Source: Georgenia wutianyii
GTDB taxonomy: Bacteria; Actinomycetota; Actinomycetes; Actinomycetales; Actinomycetaceae
Direction of reading: 5' to 3'
NCBI RefSeq assembly: GCF_006349365.1
Contig: NZ_CP040899.1
Location: 372,001-436,000, forward strand
DNA: 64,000 nt
The position numbers were made by a program, and so were the translations under genes. Within the stretch, counting starts at the first letter, position 1. Every line of letters starts with the position of its first letter. This document shows positions 51,488 to 61,918 of this stretch, piece by piece. The notes beneath the pieces were generated by a model. It had not been told where the DNA came from. It saw only the letters and a list, made by a program, of their open reading frames with translations, and searched no databases.

Positions 51488-52960
51488 CGGGCGTTCCCAG
51501 GTGAACGGCTCGAAGTCGGGGTCGGCGGTGTCCCAGGACGGGGCACGGAACTGGTAGACGAGGTTGGGCAGCGCGTACATGACGAGGGTCGCCGCGACGA
51601 GGATCCCCACGTAGAGGCCGGGGCTGCCGACGTTGATCTGGTCGGGCGGCACGAAGCTGAGGACGTAGGCGAGCGAGGACGCGAGCAGGCCCGCCCCGGC
51701 GACGACCCACACGAGGGTGTTGGACCGGCCCAGCCGGAAGGGCCGGGGCCGGTCGCGCTGGGTGTAGCGCAGCCGGATGACGCTGGTGAACATCAGCAGG
51801 TACACCGTGAGGTAGAGGATGTTCGCGAGCTGGTTGAGGATCTGGTAGGCCGACTGCACCGAGGGCAGCAGGACGAAGAGGATCGAGACGAGGGTGACGA
51901 TGCACCCCTGGAGCACCATGATCGTCACTGCGGCGCCGTGCCTGTTCGTGCGGTGGAACGCCCGGGGCAGGTAGCCGGCCCTGGCCACCGCCAGCAGACC
52001 GGTCGACGGGCCGGCCGCCCACGTCGTGACGTTGACGAGGACGCCGACGGCGAGCATGACCGCGAGGACCGAGGACGCCCACGGGATGCCCGCCCACCGG
52101 AAGACGTCGATGTAGGTGACGAGGATGGCCTCGGTGAGGTTAATGTCCCGCCGGGGCACGATCCACGCGATGGCGAGCGCACCGAGGACGAAGACGAGCA
52201 CCGTGACGATCGCGGAGAGGAAGATGGCGATCGGGTAGTTCCGGGTCGGGTTGTCGACCTCCTTGACGTGGACGGCGTTCATCTCCATGCCGGCGTACAT
52301 GAGGAAGATGCTCGCGGCGAGCACGACGGTGCTGAGGCCGGCGAAGTCGGGCAGGAGCTCGCCCCAGGCGACGTCCATCTCCGGGACGTTGCCGGCCACC
52401 GCGTAGGCGACGGCGAAGCCGACGAGCACGGTGATCGGGACGAAGACGCCGACGACGCCGCCCCACTTGGCCATCGTGGCGTAGCCGCCGGTACCCCGGA
52501 GCGCGACGAGCAGCGCGATCCAGAAGACGACGAGCACGACCCCGAGCACGAAGGCGGGGGTCCCGGCGAGGCTCTGCGCCTCGGACTCGTCGGGGTTGAT
52601 GTAGGCCAGGGCCACCGCCCCGAAGGTCAGCGACGTCGGGACGAACACGCACACCTGGACCCACAGGAGGAACATCGCCATGAAGCCGAGCCGGCCGCGG
52701 AACGCCTCGCCCACCCAACGGAACACCCCGCCCTTCTCCGGCCAGCCGGTGGCGAGCTCGGCCGCGACGAGCGAGACGGGCACGAGGAAGAAGACCGCCG
52801 CGAAGAGGAAGTACGTCACAGAGCTCAGCCCGTACTCGGCCTCGGAGGGGAGGTCGTTGAGCGAGACGACCGCGGTGATGTTGAGCAGTGCGAGCCCGAA
52901 GACGGTGATCGTGCCGGAGGCCTTCGTGGGGGCGCGCCCTGAGCTCGCAGACACCGCCAC
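51476..52960 (-). CDS. APC-family amino acid/GABA antiporter-like permease
   Basis: A 494-residue, 12-TM APC transporter. The N-terminus LALLNITAVVSLNDLPSEAE and AELATGWPEKGGVFRWVGEAF are typical of the glutamate:GABA antiporter (GadC-like) branch. YAGMEMNAVHVKEVDNP is the conserved TM6 region. GTG start at 52960; another GTG two codons in is possible. The substrate is probably an amino acid or polyamine-related compound. Confidence 0.88.
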   Translation of the reverse strand: MAVSASSGRAPTKASGTITVFGLALLNITAVVSLNDLPSEAEYGLSSVTYFLFAAVFFLVPVSLVAAELATGWPEKGGVFRWVGEAFRGRLGFMAMFLLWVQVCVFVPTSLTFGAVALAYINPDESEAQSLAGTPAFVLGVVLVVFWIALLVALRGTGGYATMAKWGGVVGVFVPITVLVGFAVAYAVAGNVPEMDVAWGELLPDFAGLSTVVLAASIFLMYAGMEMNAVHVKEVDNPTRNYPIAIFLSAIVTVLVFVLGALAIAWIVPRRDINLTEAILVTYIDVFRWAGIPWASSVLAVMLAVGVLVNVTTWAAGPSTGLLAVARAGYLPRAFHRTNRHGAAVTIMVLQGCIVTLVSILFVLLPSVQSAYQILNQLANILYLTVYLLMFTSVIRLRYTQRDRPRPFRLGRSNTLVWVVAGAGLLASSLAYVLSFVPPDQINVGSPGLYVGILVAATLVMYALPNLVYQFRAPSWDTADPDFEPFTWERPRAG

Positions 52961-53158
52961 CCCCCGACGTGACGCGCAAAAACCAGGGTCCCCGGCCGCG
53001 GACCCGGCCCGACCGCCTCGACGCTACTCCCGCCCCGAGGACCCGCAACACGGCCCCTGCGGCCGGGTCGCGGGAGGAGAGATGCGCGGATCCGCGGGAA
53101 TGAGGCGCATCTCACGTGCTTGGGCGGTCGCGCGGCCTCGCCGCTAATCTGCTCGACC

Positions 53159-55063
53159 ATGACCGACCACCCGAGTCCTTCCACGCCGGGCGGCGCCACC
53201 GAGACGCGTGAGGACGGCCGCCGGCCGGAACGCGCCGGTGAACGCGTGCGCCGGGCGATCCGCACCGCCACCACCGAGCCCGCCTTCGGCATCCACCCCG
53301 GCCTCGTGCCCGGCATCAGCGTCGAGGACACCGGCGTCCGCTTCCGCACACGGCGCAGCGTCTTCGTCGTCGCCCTCCTCGTCGCGCTCGCCGTGCTCGT
53401 CTGGGCCATCGCCGCCCCCACCAACCTCAACGACGTCGGCACGAGCATGCAGAGCTGGGTCGTGGCCCGCTTCGGCTGGCTGTTCAACGGCACCGTCGTC
53501 GCCATCGTCATCTTCATGCTCGTCGTCGGCTTCGGTCCCACCGGTCGCATCCGGCTCGGCGCGGACGACAGCACCCCGGAGTACTCGACGGCGTCGTGGA
53601 TCTCCATGCTCTTCGCCGCGGGCCTGGGGATCGCCCTCATCTTCTACGGGCCGCTCGAGCCGCTGAGCCACTTCCTCACGCCCCCGCCGTGGACCGACGC
53701 GCAGGGAGGCACGCCCGAGGCGATCCTGCCCTCGATGGCCTCCTCCTTCCTCCACCAGGCGACCTTCGCCTGGTGCATCTACGCGCTCGTCGGCGGCGCC
53801 CTGGCCTACGCCTCCTTCCGGCGCGGCCGCCTGCCGCTCATCTCCTCGCTGTTCGAGCCGGTCTTCGCCGACGGCAACCACCGCGTGCTCGGCAAGGTCA
53901 TCGACATCTTCGCCGTCCTCGTCACGCTCTTCGGCACGGCGACCTCGCTGGGCATCGGCGCCCTGCAGATCCGCACCGGCACCTCGATCGTCACCGGGCA
54001 GGAGCTCGGCACCCCGTTCGTCGTCGTCACCATCAGCGTGCTCACGGTCGTCTTCACCTTCTCCGCCGTCGCCGGCATCAAGAAGGGCATCCGGCTGATG
54101 TCCAACGCGAACATGACGCTCGTCGTCGTCCTCGCCGTCTTCGCGCTGCTCGCCGGACCGACCTTCTTCCTCCTCGACCTCTTCCCGGCCTCGCTCATCG
54201 CCTTCGCCGGCAACCTGCCCGACATGCTCGCCGTCTTCGCGGGCCAGGGCGCCGAGCAGCAGGAGTACCTCACCGCGTGGACCACGCTCTACTGGGCGTG
54301 GTGGATCTCCTGGTCGCCCTTCGTCGGGATGTTCATCGCCAAGATCTCCAAGGGACGGTCGCTGCGGCAGTTCGTCGCCGTCGTCGTCTTCGTCCCGTCG
54401 GCGATCTCGCTCGCCTGGTTCACCATCTTCGGCGGGACCGCGATCCGGATGAGCCTCGACGGCGTGGGCCTGGGTGTCGAGGGCGCCGGCGAGAACGTCA
54501 TGTTCGACGTCCTCGGCAACCTCCCCCTCAGCCCGGTCATGTGGGTGCTCTGCCTCGTCGCCATCGTCATCTTCTTCGTCACCGCGGCGGACTCGGCGAG
54601 CAACGTCATGGGCTCGATGTCGCAGTCCGGCCGTCCGGTCCCCTCTCGGTCGGTGACGATCGTGTGGGGCGTGGCGCTCGGGCTCCTCGGGCTGTTCCTG
54701 CTGCTGGCGGGCGGCCAGAACGCGCTGTCGGGTCTGCAGGCGATCATGGTCACCACCGCGCTGCCCTTCACGGTCATCCTCATCGGGATCATGGTGGCCT
54801 GGGCACTGGACCTGCGGCACGACCCGATGATGATCCGCCGTCGCTACGCGCTCGCCGCGATCCGTCAGGGTGTGCGCCGCGGCATCGACGAGCACGGCGA
54901 CGACTTCGTCTTCGACATCGCCCAGGTGGAGGGGGACGAGGGAGCGGGTGCGGGCTTCGAGAGCGACGACCCCGCCCTCACCCAGTGGTACACCGACTCG
55001 GCGCTGCGCGAGGTCGAGGAGGAGCTGCCCGACAGCGTGGCCGGGCGTCAGACCGACGGCTGA
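53159..55063 (+). CDS. BCCT-family betaine/choline/carnitine transporter
   Basis: A 634-residue, 12-TM sodium- or proton-coupled transporter of quaternary ammonium compounds. Characteristic segments are GTATSLGIGALQI, WTLYWAWWISWSPFVGMFIA and KISKGRSLRQFV. The -10-like TAATCT ends eight bases before the ATG, and no Shine-Dalgarno is visible, so the message may be leaderless. Probably takes up betaine, choline or carnitine as osmoprotectant or nutrient. Confidence 0.92.
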   Translation: MTDHPSPSTPGGATETREDGRRPERAGERVRRAIRTATTEPAFGIHPGLVPGISVEDTGVRFRTRRSVFVVALLVALAVLVWAIAAPTNLNDVGTSMQSWVVARFGWLFNGTVVAIVIFMLVVGFGPTGRIRLGADDSTPEYSTASWISMLFAAGLGIALIFYGPLEPLSHFLTPPPWTDAQGGTPEAILPSMASSFLHQATFAWCIYALVGGALAYASFRRGRLPLISSLFEPVFADGNHRVLGKVIDIFAVLVTLFGTATSLGIGALQIRTGTSIVTGQELGTPFVVVTISVLTVVFTFSAVAGIKKGIRLMSNANMTLVVVLAVFALLAGPTFFLLDLFPASLIAFAGNLPDMLAVFAGQGAEQQEYLTAWTTLYWAWWISWSPFVGMFIAKISKGRSLRQFVAVVVFVPSAISLAWFTIFGGTAIRMSLDGVGLGVEGAGENVMFDVLGNLPLSPVMWVLCLVAIVIFFVTAADSASNVMGSMSQSGRPVPSRSVTIVWGVALGLLGLFLLLAGGQNALSGLQAIMVTTALPFTVILIGIMVAWALDLRHDPMMIRRRYALAAIRQGVRRGIDEHGDDFVFDIAQVEGDEGAGAGFESDDPALTQWYTDSALREVEEELPDSVAGRQTDG

Positions 55064-55081
55064 CCTCGAGCGGGTGGACGA

Positions 55082-55116
55082 AGGGGCCCGGGCGCGCACT
55101 GCGCGCCCGGGCCCCT
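55082..55116. terminator. Terminator between BCCT gene and deacetylase gene
   Basis: Perfect 16-bp stem AGGGGCCCGGGCGCGC with its complement and an ACT loop, between two convergent genes. Confidence 0.85.
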
Positions 55117-55125
55117 CGTCGTCGG

Positions 55126-56007
55126 TCAGCCGCTGAACGGCACCCGGCGGCGGAAGTCGGTGGCGACCTCGTCGAACGTCAGCCACTCCACCCCGTCGTG
55201 CCCGGAGATGTAGTCGAAGATGCGCTCGAGCATGAGCAGCACCTGCGGCCGGCCGGAGACGTCCGGGTGGATGGTGAAGGGGAAGACGCCGTAGTCCATC
55301 TCCCGGTAGACCCAGTCGAACTGGTCCTTCCAGAGCTGCTCGATGACCTGCGGGGCGACGAAGCCGTGGGAGTTGGCGTTCGCCTTGATGAACATCATCG
55401 GAGGCAGGTCGTCGACGTACCAGTTCGCCGAGATCTCCACGAGGTCGACCTCACGGCCACGCATGAGCGGCTTCATCCACTCCGCGGCGTCCTTGGAGTA
55501 GTCGACGTGCGTCCACGTGTCCCCGACCCGTGCGTAGTACGGGCTGAAGTCGTCGTAGCTCTGGGAGTTGTCGTAGGAGAATCCGTTGTCGAGCAGGAGC
55601 TGGGCGGTGCGCTCGCTCATCTCCCACCACGGCGCGACGTAGCCCGTCGGTGCGCTGCCGGTGAGCCCCTTGACGAGCTCGATCGAGCGCCCGAGGACGT
55701 CGGCCTCCTGCTGGGCGGTCATCGCCACCGGGTTCTCGTGGCTGTAGCCGTGGCAGCCGATCTCGAAGCCGGCCTCCGCGACGTCACCGATCTCCCGGCG
55801 GAAGGTGTCGATCGAGTGGCCGGGCACGAACCACGTGGCGGGCAGCTCGCGCTGCTGGAGGAGGCGACGCAGGCGGGGGACGCCCACCTCGCCGGCGAAC
55901 ATGCCCCGCTGGATGTCGTTGGGGGAGTCCTGGCCGCCGTAGGAGCCGAGCCATCCGGCCACCGCGTCGACGTGGACGCCGATGCAGACCTTGATGTCCT
56001 TGGCCAT
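55126..56007 (-). CDS. Polysaccharide deacetylase family protein (PuuE/allantoinase-like subgroup possible)
   Basis: NodB-homology metal hydrolase of 293 residues without a signal peptide: metal Asp in [13 protein letters not shown], HxxxH in [18 protein letters not shown] and a late [12 protein letters not shown]. The absence of export signals and the neighbouring NCS1 permease argue for an intracellular amide or cyclic-amide hydrolase (as in PuuE-type allantoinases) rather than a wall deacetylase. Substrate unproven. It is downstream of the permease in one operon. Confidence 0.78.
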   Translation of the reverse strand: MAKDIKVCIGVHVDAVAGWLGSYGGQDSPNDIQRGMFAGEVGVPRLRRLLQQRELPATWFVPGHSIDTFRREIGDVAEAGFEIGCHGYSHENPVAMTAQQEADVLGRSIELVKGLTGSAPTGYVAPWWEMSERTAQLLLDNGFSYDNSQSYDDFSPYYARVGDTWTHVDYSKDAAEWMKPLMRGREVDLVEISANWYVDDLPPMMFIKANANSHGFVAPQVIEQLWKDQFDWVYREMDYGVFPFTIHPDVSGRPQVLLMLERIFDYISGHDGVEWLTFDEVATDFRRRVPFSG

Positions 56008-56027
56008 GGGTAGTTCCTCTCTCTCGC

Positions 56028-57470
56028 TCAGTGGGCCGTGCGCGTCACGGGCTCCCCGGTGACATCCTCCACCGGGCCGGAGGTCCGGCCGCGCAGCGCG
56101 TAGTGGAGGACGACGTGGAGGACGACCGTGATGAGGAGCGCGGCGATGCCCGAGGAGAAGCCGAACGGCAGCGGCCAGACGTACTGGAACAGCAGGCCCA
56201 GGGTCGCGCCGACGAGGAAGGAGATGACGCCCGGCCACCGCACCGCCGGCTGGCGGCGGTAGGACTCGGCGGTGAACTCGTTGCGGCGCACGAGGTAGTA
56301 GTCGGCGAGGATCGGCCCGACGAGCGGGACGAAGGCGGCGCCGAGCACGGTGATGAAGTCGACGAAGAACAGCTGGTAGAAGGCCAGCGAGCCGAGGATC
56401 GTGCCGATGACGCCGACGATGAGGACGATCTTGGTGCGCTTGACCCGCACGCCGAAGGCGTTGAGCGCGGGGCCGGTGTAGAGGGAGTTGGAGTACAGCT
56501 CGGAGTTGTTCGTCGTCCACAGCGAGGTGGTCCACACGATGACGCCGATGATCGCGAGCAGGATGCCGCGGTCGTACATCCAGTTGACGAAGTTGGAGTC
56601 GCCCGTGGTCACGGCGCCGATGTAGCCGACGACGTTGAGGACCGGGTTGGTGAGGATGAAGCACGCCCCGGCGCCGATGAGGACCGCGCCGACGTTCTTC
56701 GCGTAGCGCATGATGTCCGCGCCCATGATCGCGCCGGCGATCCAGGCGCCGACGACGATCGTCACGCCGGAGCCGAAGCCGAGGCCGGACTGGGTGGAGG
56801 CGGTCTCGACCATCGTGCCCCAGCCGCCGTTGTCGGAGAGCATCCCGGCGCCGACGCCGAGGGCGACGATGAGGACGAACGGTGCCACCGGGATGGCGAC
56901 CTTCTCGATCGCGGCGATGCCGCGGTAGGCGGTCCAGGTGAACAGGGCGCCGAAGGCGATGCAGCTGAGGACGACCTCGAGGCTCACCGGGGCGACGTCG
57001 GGACGTCCGAAGGAGGCCGGGTCGATGACGGTGATCCCGGTGGGGTTGCCGAGGAGGCTGCCCCAGATGTCGGCGATCATGCCGAGGATCGAGGCGAACC
57101 AGCCGAGGGTGAGGAGGGCCATGACGACCATCGGGACCGCGAAGCCCTTGCTCCCGAAGGAGAAGCGGGACAGCAGCGCGAGGTTGAAGCCGGTGCGCAT
57201 GGCCGGGATGCCGAGCAGCACGGTGAGGGCGAAGAGGATGAGCTCACCGGTCGCGATGGTCGACATCGCGAGCCCGAACGGCATGCCGGCGGCGCCGCCC
57301 TGACCGGCGAGCTGACCGCCGACGATGAGGCCGGTGACGACGAAGCCGAACCCGACCCAGACCATCGCCAGCCCGAAGGTGCCGCGTCGCGCCTCCGGCG
57401 GGACTGGCTCGAGCATGTACTCCTCGTGGTCGTGCGCGGTCTCCTCCGGCACGACGGCTCCCTTGGTCAC
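56028..57470 (-). CDS. NCS1-family nucleobase/cytosine permease
   Basis: A 480-residue, 12-TM symporter: [15 protein letters not shown], the NCS1 [15 protein letters not shown] segment, and [20 protein letters not shown] near TM8. CodB/PurP subgroup members import cytosine, purines, hydantoins or allantoin. GTG start has a near-perfect AGGAGGAAAGT. A perfect inverted repeat at 57496-57515 lies upstream as the probable operator. Confidence 0.88.
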   Translation of the reverse strand: MTKGAVVPEETAHDHEEYMLEPVPPEARRGTFGLAMVWVGFGFVVTGLIVGGQLAGQGGAAGMPFGLAMSTIATGELILFALTVLLGIPAMRTGFNLALLSRFSFGSKGFAVPMVVMALLTLGWFASILGMIADIWGSLLGNPTGITVIDPASFGRPDVAPVSLEVVLSCIAFGALFTWTAYRGIAAIEKVAIPVAPFVLIVALGVGAGMLSDNGGWGTMVETASTQSGLGFGSGVTIVVGAWIAGAIMGADIMRYAKNVGAVLIGAGACFILTNPVLNVVGYIGAVTTGDSNFVNWMYDRGILLAIIGVIVWTTSLWTTNNSELYSNSLYTGPALNAFGVRVKRTKIVLIVGVIGTILGSLAFYQLFFVDFITVLGAAFVPLVGPILADYYLVRRNEFTAESYRRQPAVRWPGVISFLVGATLGLLFQYVWPLPFGFSSGIAALLITVVLHVVLHYALRGRTSGPVEDVTGEPVTRTAH

Positions 57471-57495
57471 ACTTTCCTCCTAAAGGATGAGCAAA

Positions 57496-57515
57496 TACCA
57501 CGTCCATGCGTGGTA
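57496..57515. promoter_or_regulatory. Inverted repeat upstream of the NCS1 permease
   Basis: TACCACG-TCCATG-CGTGGTA: perfect 7-bp arms with a 6-base centre, 25 bases before the permease GTG. A dimeric regulator site is likely; which regulator binds is unknown. Confidence 0.65.
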
Positions 57516-57677
57516 ATTGCGGAGCGTACTCCCTGGAAGATGACAACCGTGTGACGCGTCCGGGAACGGCTCAGCGAGCGGCGTCGTGGCCCGCCGTCTC
57601 GCTGCCCTCGCGGGCCGGACCCGAGCCGGCAGCGGATGCAGGTGGTCCCTCGGCCGAGCGGGGTCCGGCGCGTGGCG

Positions 57678-58697
57678 CTACCGCTCCTTGGGTGAGCCCT
57701 CGACGAGGTCCGCGCTGCTGTCGGGCTGGTAGACGCACAACCACAGCGCCCCGGGCCGTACGGACGCGGTGAGGGTGCGCCGCGGTTCGATGACGTCGCC
57801 GTCGAGCTCGCAGGGCTGCTCCCGGTCGCTGGTGACCGTGATTCGCGAGCCCCGGAGCACCTCCATCCGGCGCACGCGGTCGCGTCGGCGCAGGACGCCC
57901 CACGCGAGGGCCGCCCAGTCGGAGAGGTGGCGGGGGCTGAGGATGGCGACGTCGAGCCGGCCGTTGTCGGGCTCGGCATCCGCGAGGAGGCGGACGCCGC
58001 CCTGGAGGCGACCGACGTTGCCGATGATGACGGTGCGGGCGCGCCGCCGGAGGGGCGGGTCGTCGTCGACGCGGATCTCGACGTGCATCGGACGGTCGCG
58101 CAGGTGCTTGAGCGCGGAGAGGACGTACGCGGGTGAGCCGATGCGGGCCTTGAGCGTGGTCGAGGCGTCGTCGAGCAGCTTCGCGTCGAAGCCCATGCCG
58201 GCCATGACGGCGAAGAGCTGACCGTCGACCTCGCCGAGGTCGAGGAGGTGGCGGCCGCGGTCGACGGCGAGCCGGACACCCTCGGCGGGCTCGTCCGGCA
58301 GGCCCAGGTTGGCCGCCAGCAGGTTGCCGGTGCCGGCCGGCAGCACGGCGAGCGCGGCCTCCGTGCCGGCCAGGCCCTCGATGCACGAGCGAACGGTCCC
58401 GTCCCCACCGCTGACGAAGACGACCTCGGCACCGTCCTCGACCGCCCGGCGGGCCTGTCCCGCCCCGGGATCCTCCGGGGTCGTCTCCAACCACAGCGGG
58501 GCCGGCCACCCCGCCTCGGCCAGTGCTGCCTCGATGGTGGTGCGCAGCTCGTCGAGGTTCTCGACCCTTACCGGGTTGACGACGACGGCCGTGTGGAGCG
58601 GGCCGTCGCGCTTGACGCGCTGCCGGTCGGCAGGGTCAACGCCGTCGCTCAGGGTCGGACCACCCGTCGGGTCGCGCGGCTGGTGTTCGTGGGTCAC
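57678..58697 (-). CDS. Diacylglycerol/lipid kinase family protein
   Basis: A DgkB/YegS-type lipid kinase of 339 residues: FVSGGDGTVRSCIEGLAGT (nucleotide loop), LPAGTGNLLAANLGLP, and the C-terminal DVAILSPRHLSDW. Phosphorylates diacylglycerol or a related lipid at the membrane. GTG start at 58697. Stand-alone gene. Confidence 0.88.
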   Translation of the reverse strand: MTHEHQPRDPTGGPTLSDGVDPADRQRVKRDGPLHTAVVVNPVRVENLDELRTTIEAALAEAGWPAPLWLETTPEDPGAGQARRAVEDGAEVVFVSGGDGTVRSCIEGLAGTEAALAVLPAGTGNLLAANLGLPDEPAEGVRLAVDRGRHLLDLGEVDGQLFAVMAGMGFDAKLLDDASTTLKARIGSPAYVLSALKHLRDRPMHVEIRVDDDPPLRRRARTVIIGNVGRLQGGVRLLADAEPDNGRLDVAILSPRHLSDWAALAWGVLRRRDRVRRMEVLRGSRITVTSDREQPCELDGDVIEPRRTLTASVRPGALWLCVYQPDSSADLVEGSPKER

Positions 58698-58858
58698 GTC
58701 GTCAGTATGTGCGCTGAAGGATGCCGGGGCGCGACGGGCGAAGAAGGGGGTCCGTGGGCCGGTGTGCCTCAGCCCCAGCGCGCGGTGTCAGCTGCCGGTC
58801 AGCGGGTGGGTGCGATCCCGCGGTGCTTCCCGACACATGGGCAGGTCCCCGGACTGCG

Positions 58859-59446
58859 TCAGTGCGGCCGGTGCTCCTCCTGGGCGCGGTCGAGCCGCTC
58901 GTCCAGGCCGATCCCCACGAGGTCGTAGTCGTCGGGCTCCTGGCCCTCGCGCTCACGGATGCGCCAGCGCATCAGACAGAGCATCGCGAAGTCGGTGCCC
59001 GAGAAGCCCGGGCCTTCCTCGTGGGCGAGGATCCCGCGCGTCACCCAGCCCAGGGCTCGGCGGTCGTCGCCGTGGTCGGCCCACACGTCGGCCATGTACT
59101 CGTAGGTCGCGGCGTCGGACGGTCGGCTCCGGCGCAGCTCGGTGTCCAGGACGAGCGCCTGCTCGGTGTCACCCCGCTCGAGCAGCAGGGCCATGAGGTG
59201 GGAGCGGGGATCGAGCTCGCTGACGCCCTCGGCCACGACGGCCCGGCGGTAGACGACCTCGGCGGCCTCCGGGTCCCCGGCGAGCTCGAGCTGCTCCCCC
59301 GCCGCGGTGAGCAGCTCACGGGCGGAGAGCTCGTCCCTGGGGTGGGGGTGGTCGCCCCACTCGATGAGCTGGTCGGCGACGCGCCGGTGGTCGGGCGTGG
59401 AGAGCTCGAGCTCGTCGACGTCGTCCTCGGAGATCGGTGAGCGCAT
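58859..59446 (-). CDS. TPR-like helical-repeat protein
   Basis: A 195-residue acidic protein with paired-helix repeats (ELDPRSHLMALLLERGDTEQ, YEYMADVWADHGDDRRALGW) in the style of tetratricopeptide repeats, ending GIGLDERLDRAQEEHRPH. No catalytic domain is visible. It starts 11 bases downstream of the PucR stop, so it may be in the same transcript. Function unknown. Confidence 0.7.
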   Translation of the reverse strand: MRSPISEDDVDELELSTPDHRRVADQLIEWGDHPHPRDELSARELLTAAGEQLELAGDPEAAEVVYRRAVVAEGVSELDPRSHLMALLLERGDTEQALVLDTELRRSRPSDAATYEYMADVWADHGDDRRALGWVTRGILAHEEGPGFSGTDFAMLCLMRWRIREREGQEPDDYDLVGIGLDERLDRAQEEHRPH

Positions 59447-59456
59447 GTGCCCGAGT

Positions 59457-60989
59457 CTAGGAGGAGCGGGGGGCGTCGGCGTGTGTCTCGCCGAGCAGCG
59501 CCCGCACCTCGAGGGCGAAGGCGAGCTGGAGGCGGGCGCGCGGGTCGTGGAGGTCGGTGCCGGTGAGCTCGGCGATGCGTACGAGGCGGTGCTTGAGGGT
59601 GTTGTAGTGGATGTAGAGCTGTCGGGCTGCCTCCGCCGCGTTGCCCAGGCCCAGGTAGACCTCGAGCGTGCGGCACAGGTCCCCGCCGGTCTGCTCGTCG
59701 TGCCGGACGAGGTCCCCGACCTGCTGCTCGACGAACTCACGCAGCTGTTGGGGCGGTGCGGCGAGGATGAGCCGTTCGAGGGTGAGGTTCTCGTGGCGCA
59801 CGGCGGCCTGCCCCGTCAGCTGCGCGACGCGCAGTGCCTCCTGCGCGGCGCCGTGGCTGGTGGCCAGCGCGGCCGGCTCGGCGACGACGGACCCCGCCGC
59901 GACGGTGACCGGGCCGCCGCCCAGGCGGGTGAGCTCCTCCTGCCAGCGACGCTCCGGTGCCCGCTCCCACGTGGACACCCCGGTGATCGCCACGACGGCA
60001 CGCCCCCGGCACCACGCGAGCGCGTCGGGGCCGAGCGCCCGCTCGGCGGCCTGGGCGACCGCGGTGTCGCCGAGCTCGGCACCGCACGTCGCGAGGAGGA
60101 CGGCGTGCGGCCCGTCGAGATGCCAGCCGAGCAGGCGCGCGCGCTGGCGCAGCGCCCCCTCGTCCATCCGCGGCCCGGTGACGATCTCCTCGAGGAAGAG
60201 CACCCGCAGCCGCCGGTCGAGCTCGATGCTCGCCAGCGCCTGCGCCATGTGCATGCCGGCGGCGAAGCAGGACTGGCGGATGATGCGCCGCTGGCCGAGG
60301 GTCGGCTCCTGCTCCCCGCCGACGACGATCTCGCCCCGGCGGGCGCCCGCGACGCTGATCGCGAACCGCCACCGCCGGGAGTCCTCCGCCGTCCCGGTCG
60401 CGGCCGGACCCGCCGCCACGGTGTGCAACGACGTCGCGTCGCTCGCGCCGAGGACCACGCCCTCCTCGTCGATGACCGTCACCGGCCGGTCGAGCGCCCC
60501 GGCGAGCGTGCGGGCGATCTCCCGCAGCCCGCCGCCGCTGAGCGCGACCCCGGTGAGCCGCTCGCGGATCGCCTCGGCGCGAGAGGGCTCGGCGCCGTAG
60601 TCGGCCAGGACGACGGCGAGCACGGCTCCGATGACCTCGTTGAAGGAGGTGTGGTCCGGGACGATGAGGACCGGGAAGCGCAGCCGTTCGGCCGTCTCGC
60701 GGAGGTTGTCGGGGAGCCGGTCGAGGTAGCGCAGCGGCTTGATCGCCAGGCCGGCGAGCCCGCGGGCGGCCAGCTCGGGCAGCATCTCGACGAGCCGCTC
60801 CGGGCGCTCGCGGACGGGGTAGCCCGTCGTGAGGAGGAGCTCCCCGGCCGTCACGTACGGCTCGATGTCGGGGACCTCCATGACGTTGACGCCGGAGACC
60901 GCCCGGTCCAGACCGTCCGAGCCCCCCAGGACGTATGTCCCGGCCAGGGGTGTCAGGGTCATGATCTCCCGGACCGTCACGTGGCTCAT
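59457..60989 (-). CDS. PucR-family transcriptional regulator
   Basis: A 510-residue regulator with the PucR N-terminal domain (MSHVTVREIMTLTPLAG, GVNVMEVPDIEPYVTAGELL), a GGDEF-like middle domain (AVLLATCGAELGD), and the C-terminal PucR HTH (LYIHYNTLKHRLVRIAELTG). AGGGATG precedes the ATG. PucR proteins activate purine and allantoin catabolic genes. It is divergent from allH-fdrA-allG, which is the likely target, with repeated TTTCGGAC boxes in the shared promoter region. Confidence 0.9.
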   Translation of the reverse strand: MSHVTVREIMTLTPLAGTYVLGGSDGLDRAVSGVNVMEVPDIEPYVTAGELLLTTGYPVRERPERLVEMLPELAARGLAGLAIKPLRYLDRLPDNLRETAERLRFPVLIVPDHTSFNEVIGAVLAVVLADYGAEPSRAEAIRERLTGVALSGGGLREIARTLAGALDRPVTVIDEEGVVLGASDATSLHTVAAGPAATGTAEDSRRWRFAISVAGARRGEIVVGGEQEPTLGQRRIIRQSCFAAGMHMAQALASIELDRRLRVLFLEEIVTGPRMDEGALRQRARLLGWHLDGPHAVLLATCGAELGDTAVAQAAERALGPDALAWCRGRAVVAITGVSTWERAPERRWQEELTRLGGGPVTVAAGSVVAEPAALATSHGAAQEALRVAQLTGQAAVRHENLTLERLILAAPPQQLREFVEQQVGDLVRHDEQTGGDLCRTLEVYLGLGNAAEAARQLYIHYNTLKHRLVRIAELTGTDLHDPRARLQLAFALEVRALLGETHADAPRSS

Positions 60990-61007
60990 TGCATCCCTCA
61001 CTGTCAC

Positions 61008-61047
61008 TTTCGGACAACGGCAGGCGCGGACGCCGTCTGTTTCGGAC
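61008..61047. promoter_or_regulatory. Repeated TTTCGGAC boxes, possible PucR site
   Basis: TTTCGGAC occurs at 61008-61015 and 61040-61047 in the gap between the divergent pucR and allH genes. The spacing of 32 bases is about three helical turns, so both copies face the same side of the DNA. Confidence 0.5.
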
Positions 61048-61084
61048 GCTGCCCCGGGCCCCACCCGAACCCTACGTTGTCTGT

Positions 61085-61918
61085 ATGTCCAGGGAGACGG
61101 CGGCGGTGCCGACGGAAGCTCGCCTCGGGCGCGGGACGACACCGTGGCCCCTTGCCGAGATCGTCCATGTCGTCCATGTCGGACAGTCGGTCGTGCTCCT
61201 CGCCGACGGCGCCCGCCTGCTCCCGGTCACCGGCCCGGCACACGGGCTCGTCCCCGGCGGCGCCCGCATCCCGGAGGCCGATCTGCGCGCCCTCGCGGAC
61301 ACCGCACGGCGTAGCGCCACCCTCGACGTCTCGGGCTGGGCCGAGACCCCCAGCGTCTCCTGGCAGGACCTCACCCTCACCCCCGGGCCGGTGGACCGGC
61401 GCGCTGCCGTCGCGCTCTGGGCGGCGTGCGTCGCCACCGGCTCCACCGGGCCGATGAGCCCGGCACCCCAGCGCCGGGCCGCCCGCGAGCTCGTGGCCGC
61501 GGCCCTCGCGCGGCCAGCGGACATCGGGGCGCACCTCACCGCCCTCGTCGGCGCCGGACCGGGCTCCACGCCCGCGGGGGACGACGTCGTCGTCGGCGTG
61601 CTCGCCGGCCTCGACCGGTCCGGGGCCGCCCTCGCCGCCGCGGCCGTGCGCCGCGCACTGCCCGACCTGCTCGACCGCACGACCGCGCTGTCGCGGCACG
61701 AGCTCGCCGCCGCGATCGAGGGGCACGTCGCCGAGCGCGTCCACACCCTCGTCGCCGCCCTCGCCGACCCGGCGCTCGTCCCGGGTACCGTGCGCGCCGC
61801 CCGCGCGTGGGGTGCCAGCTCGGGACTCGACCTGGCGAGCGGGGTGGCCGCGGCCGCCCTCGTCACGTCCGCGCCCACCACCGTCCACATCCCACCGACA
61901 GACAGGAGAAGCGCGTGA
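61085..61918 (+). CDS. allH: DUF2877 protein, AllH-like oxamate carbamoyltransferase subunit
   Basis: A 277-residue DUF2877 protein with the family motif GAGPGSTPAGDDVVVGVLAGL and TALSRHELAAAIEGHV. In enterobacteria the YlbF/AllH subunit acts with FdrA/AllF and YlbE/AllG as oxamate carbamoyltransferase, releasing carbamoyl phosphate from oxalurate at the end of allantoin degradation. The gene order here is allH-fdrA-allG. ATG at 61085 is near the presumed transcription start. Confidence 0.8.
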   Translation: MSRETAAVPTEARLGRGTTPWPLAEIVHVVHVGQSVVLLADGARLLPVTGPAHGLVPGGARIPEADLRALADTARRSATLDVSGWAETPSVSWQDLTLTPGPVDRRAAVALWAACVATGSTGPMSPAPQRRAARELVAAALARPADIGAHLTALVGAGPGSTPAGDDVVVGVLAGLDRSGAALAAAAVRRALPDLLDRTTALSRHELAAAIEGHVAERVHTLVAALADPALVPGTVRAARAWGASSGLDLASGVAAAALVTSAPTTVHIPPTDRRSA

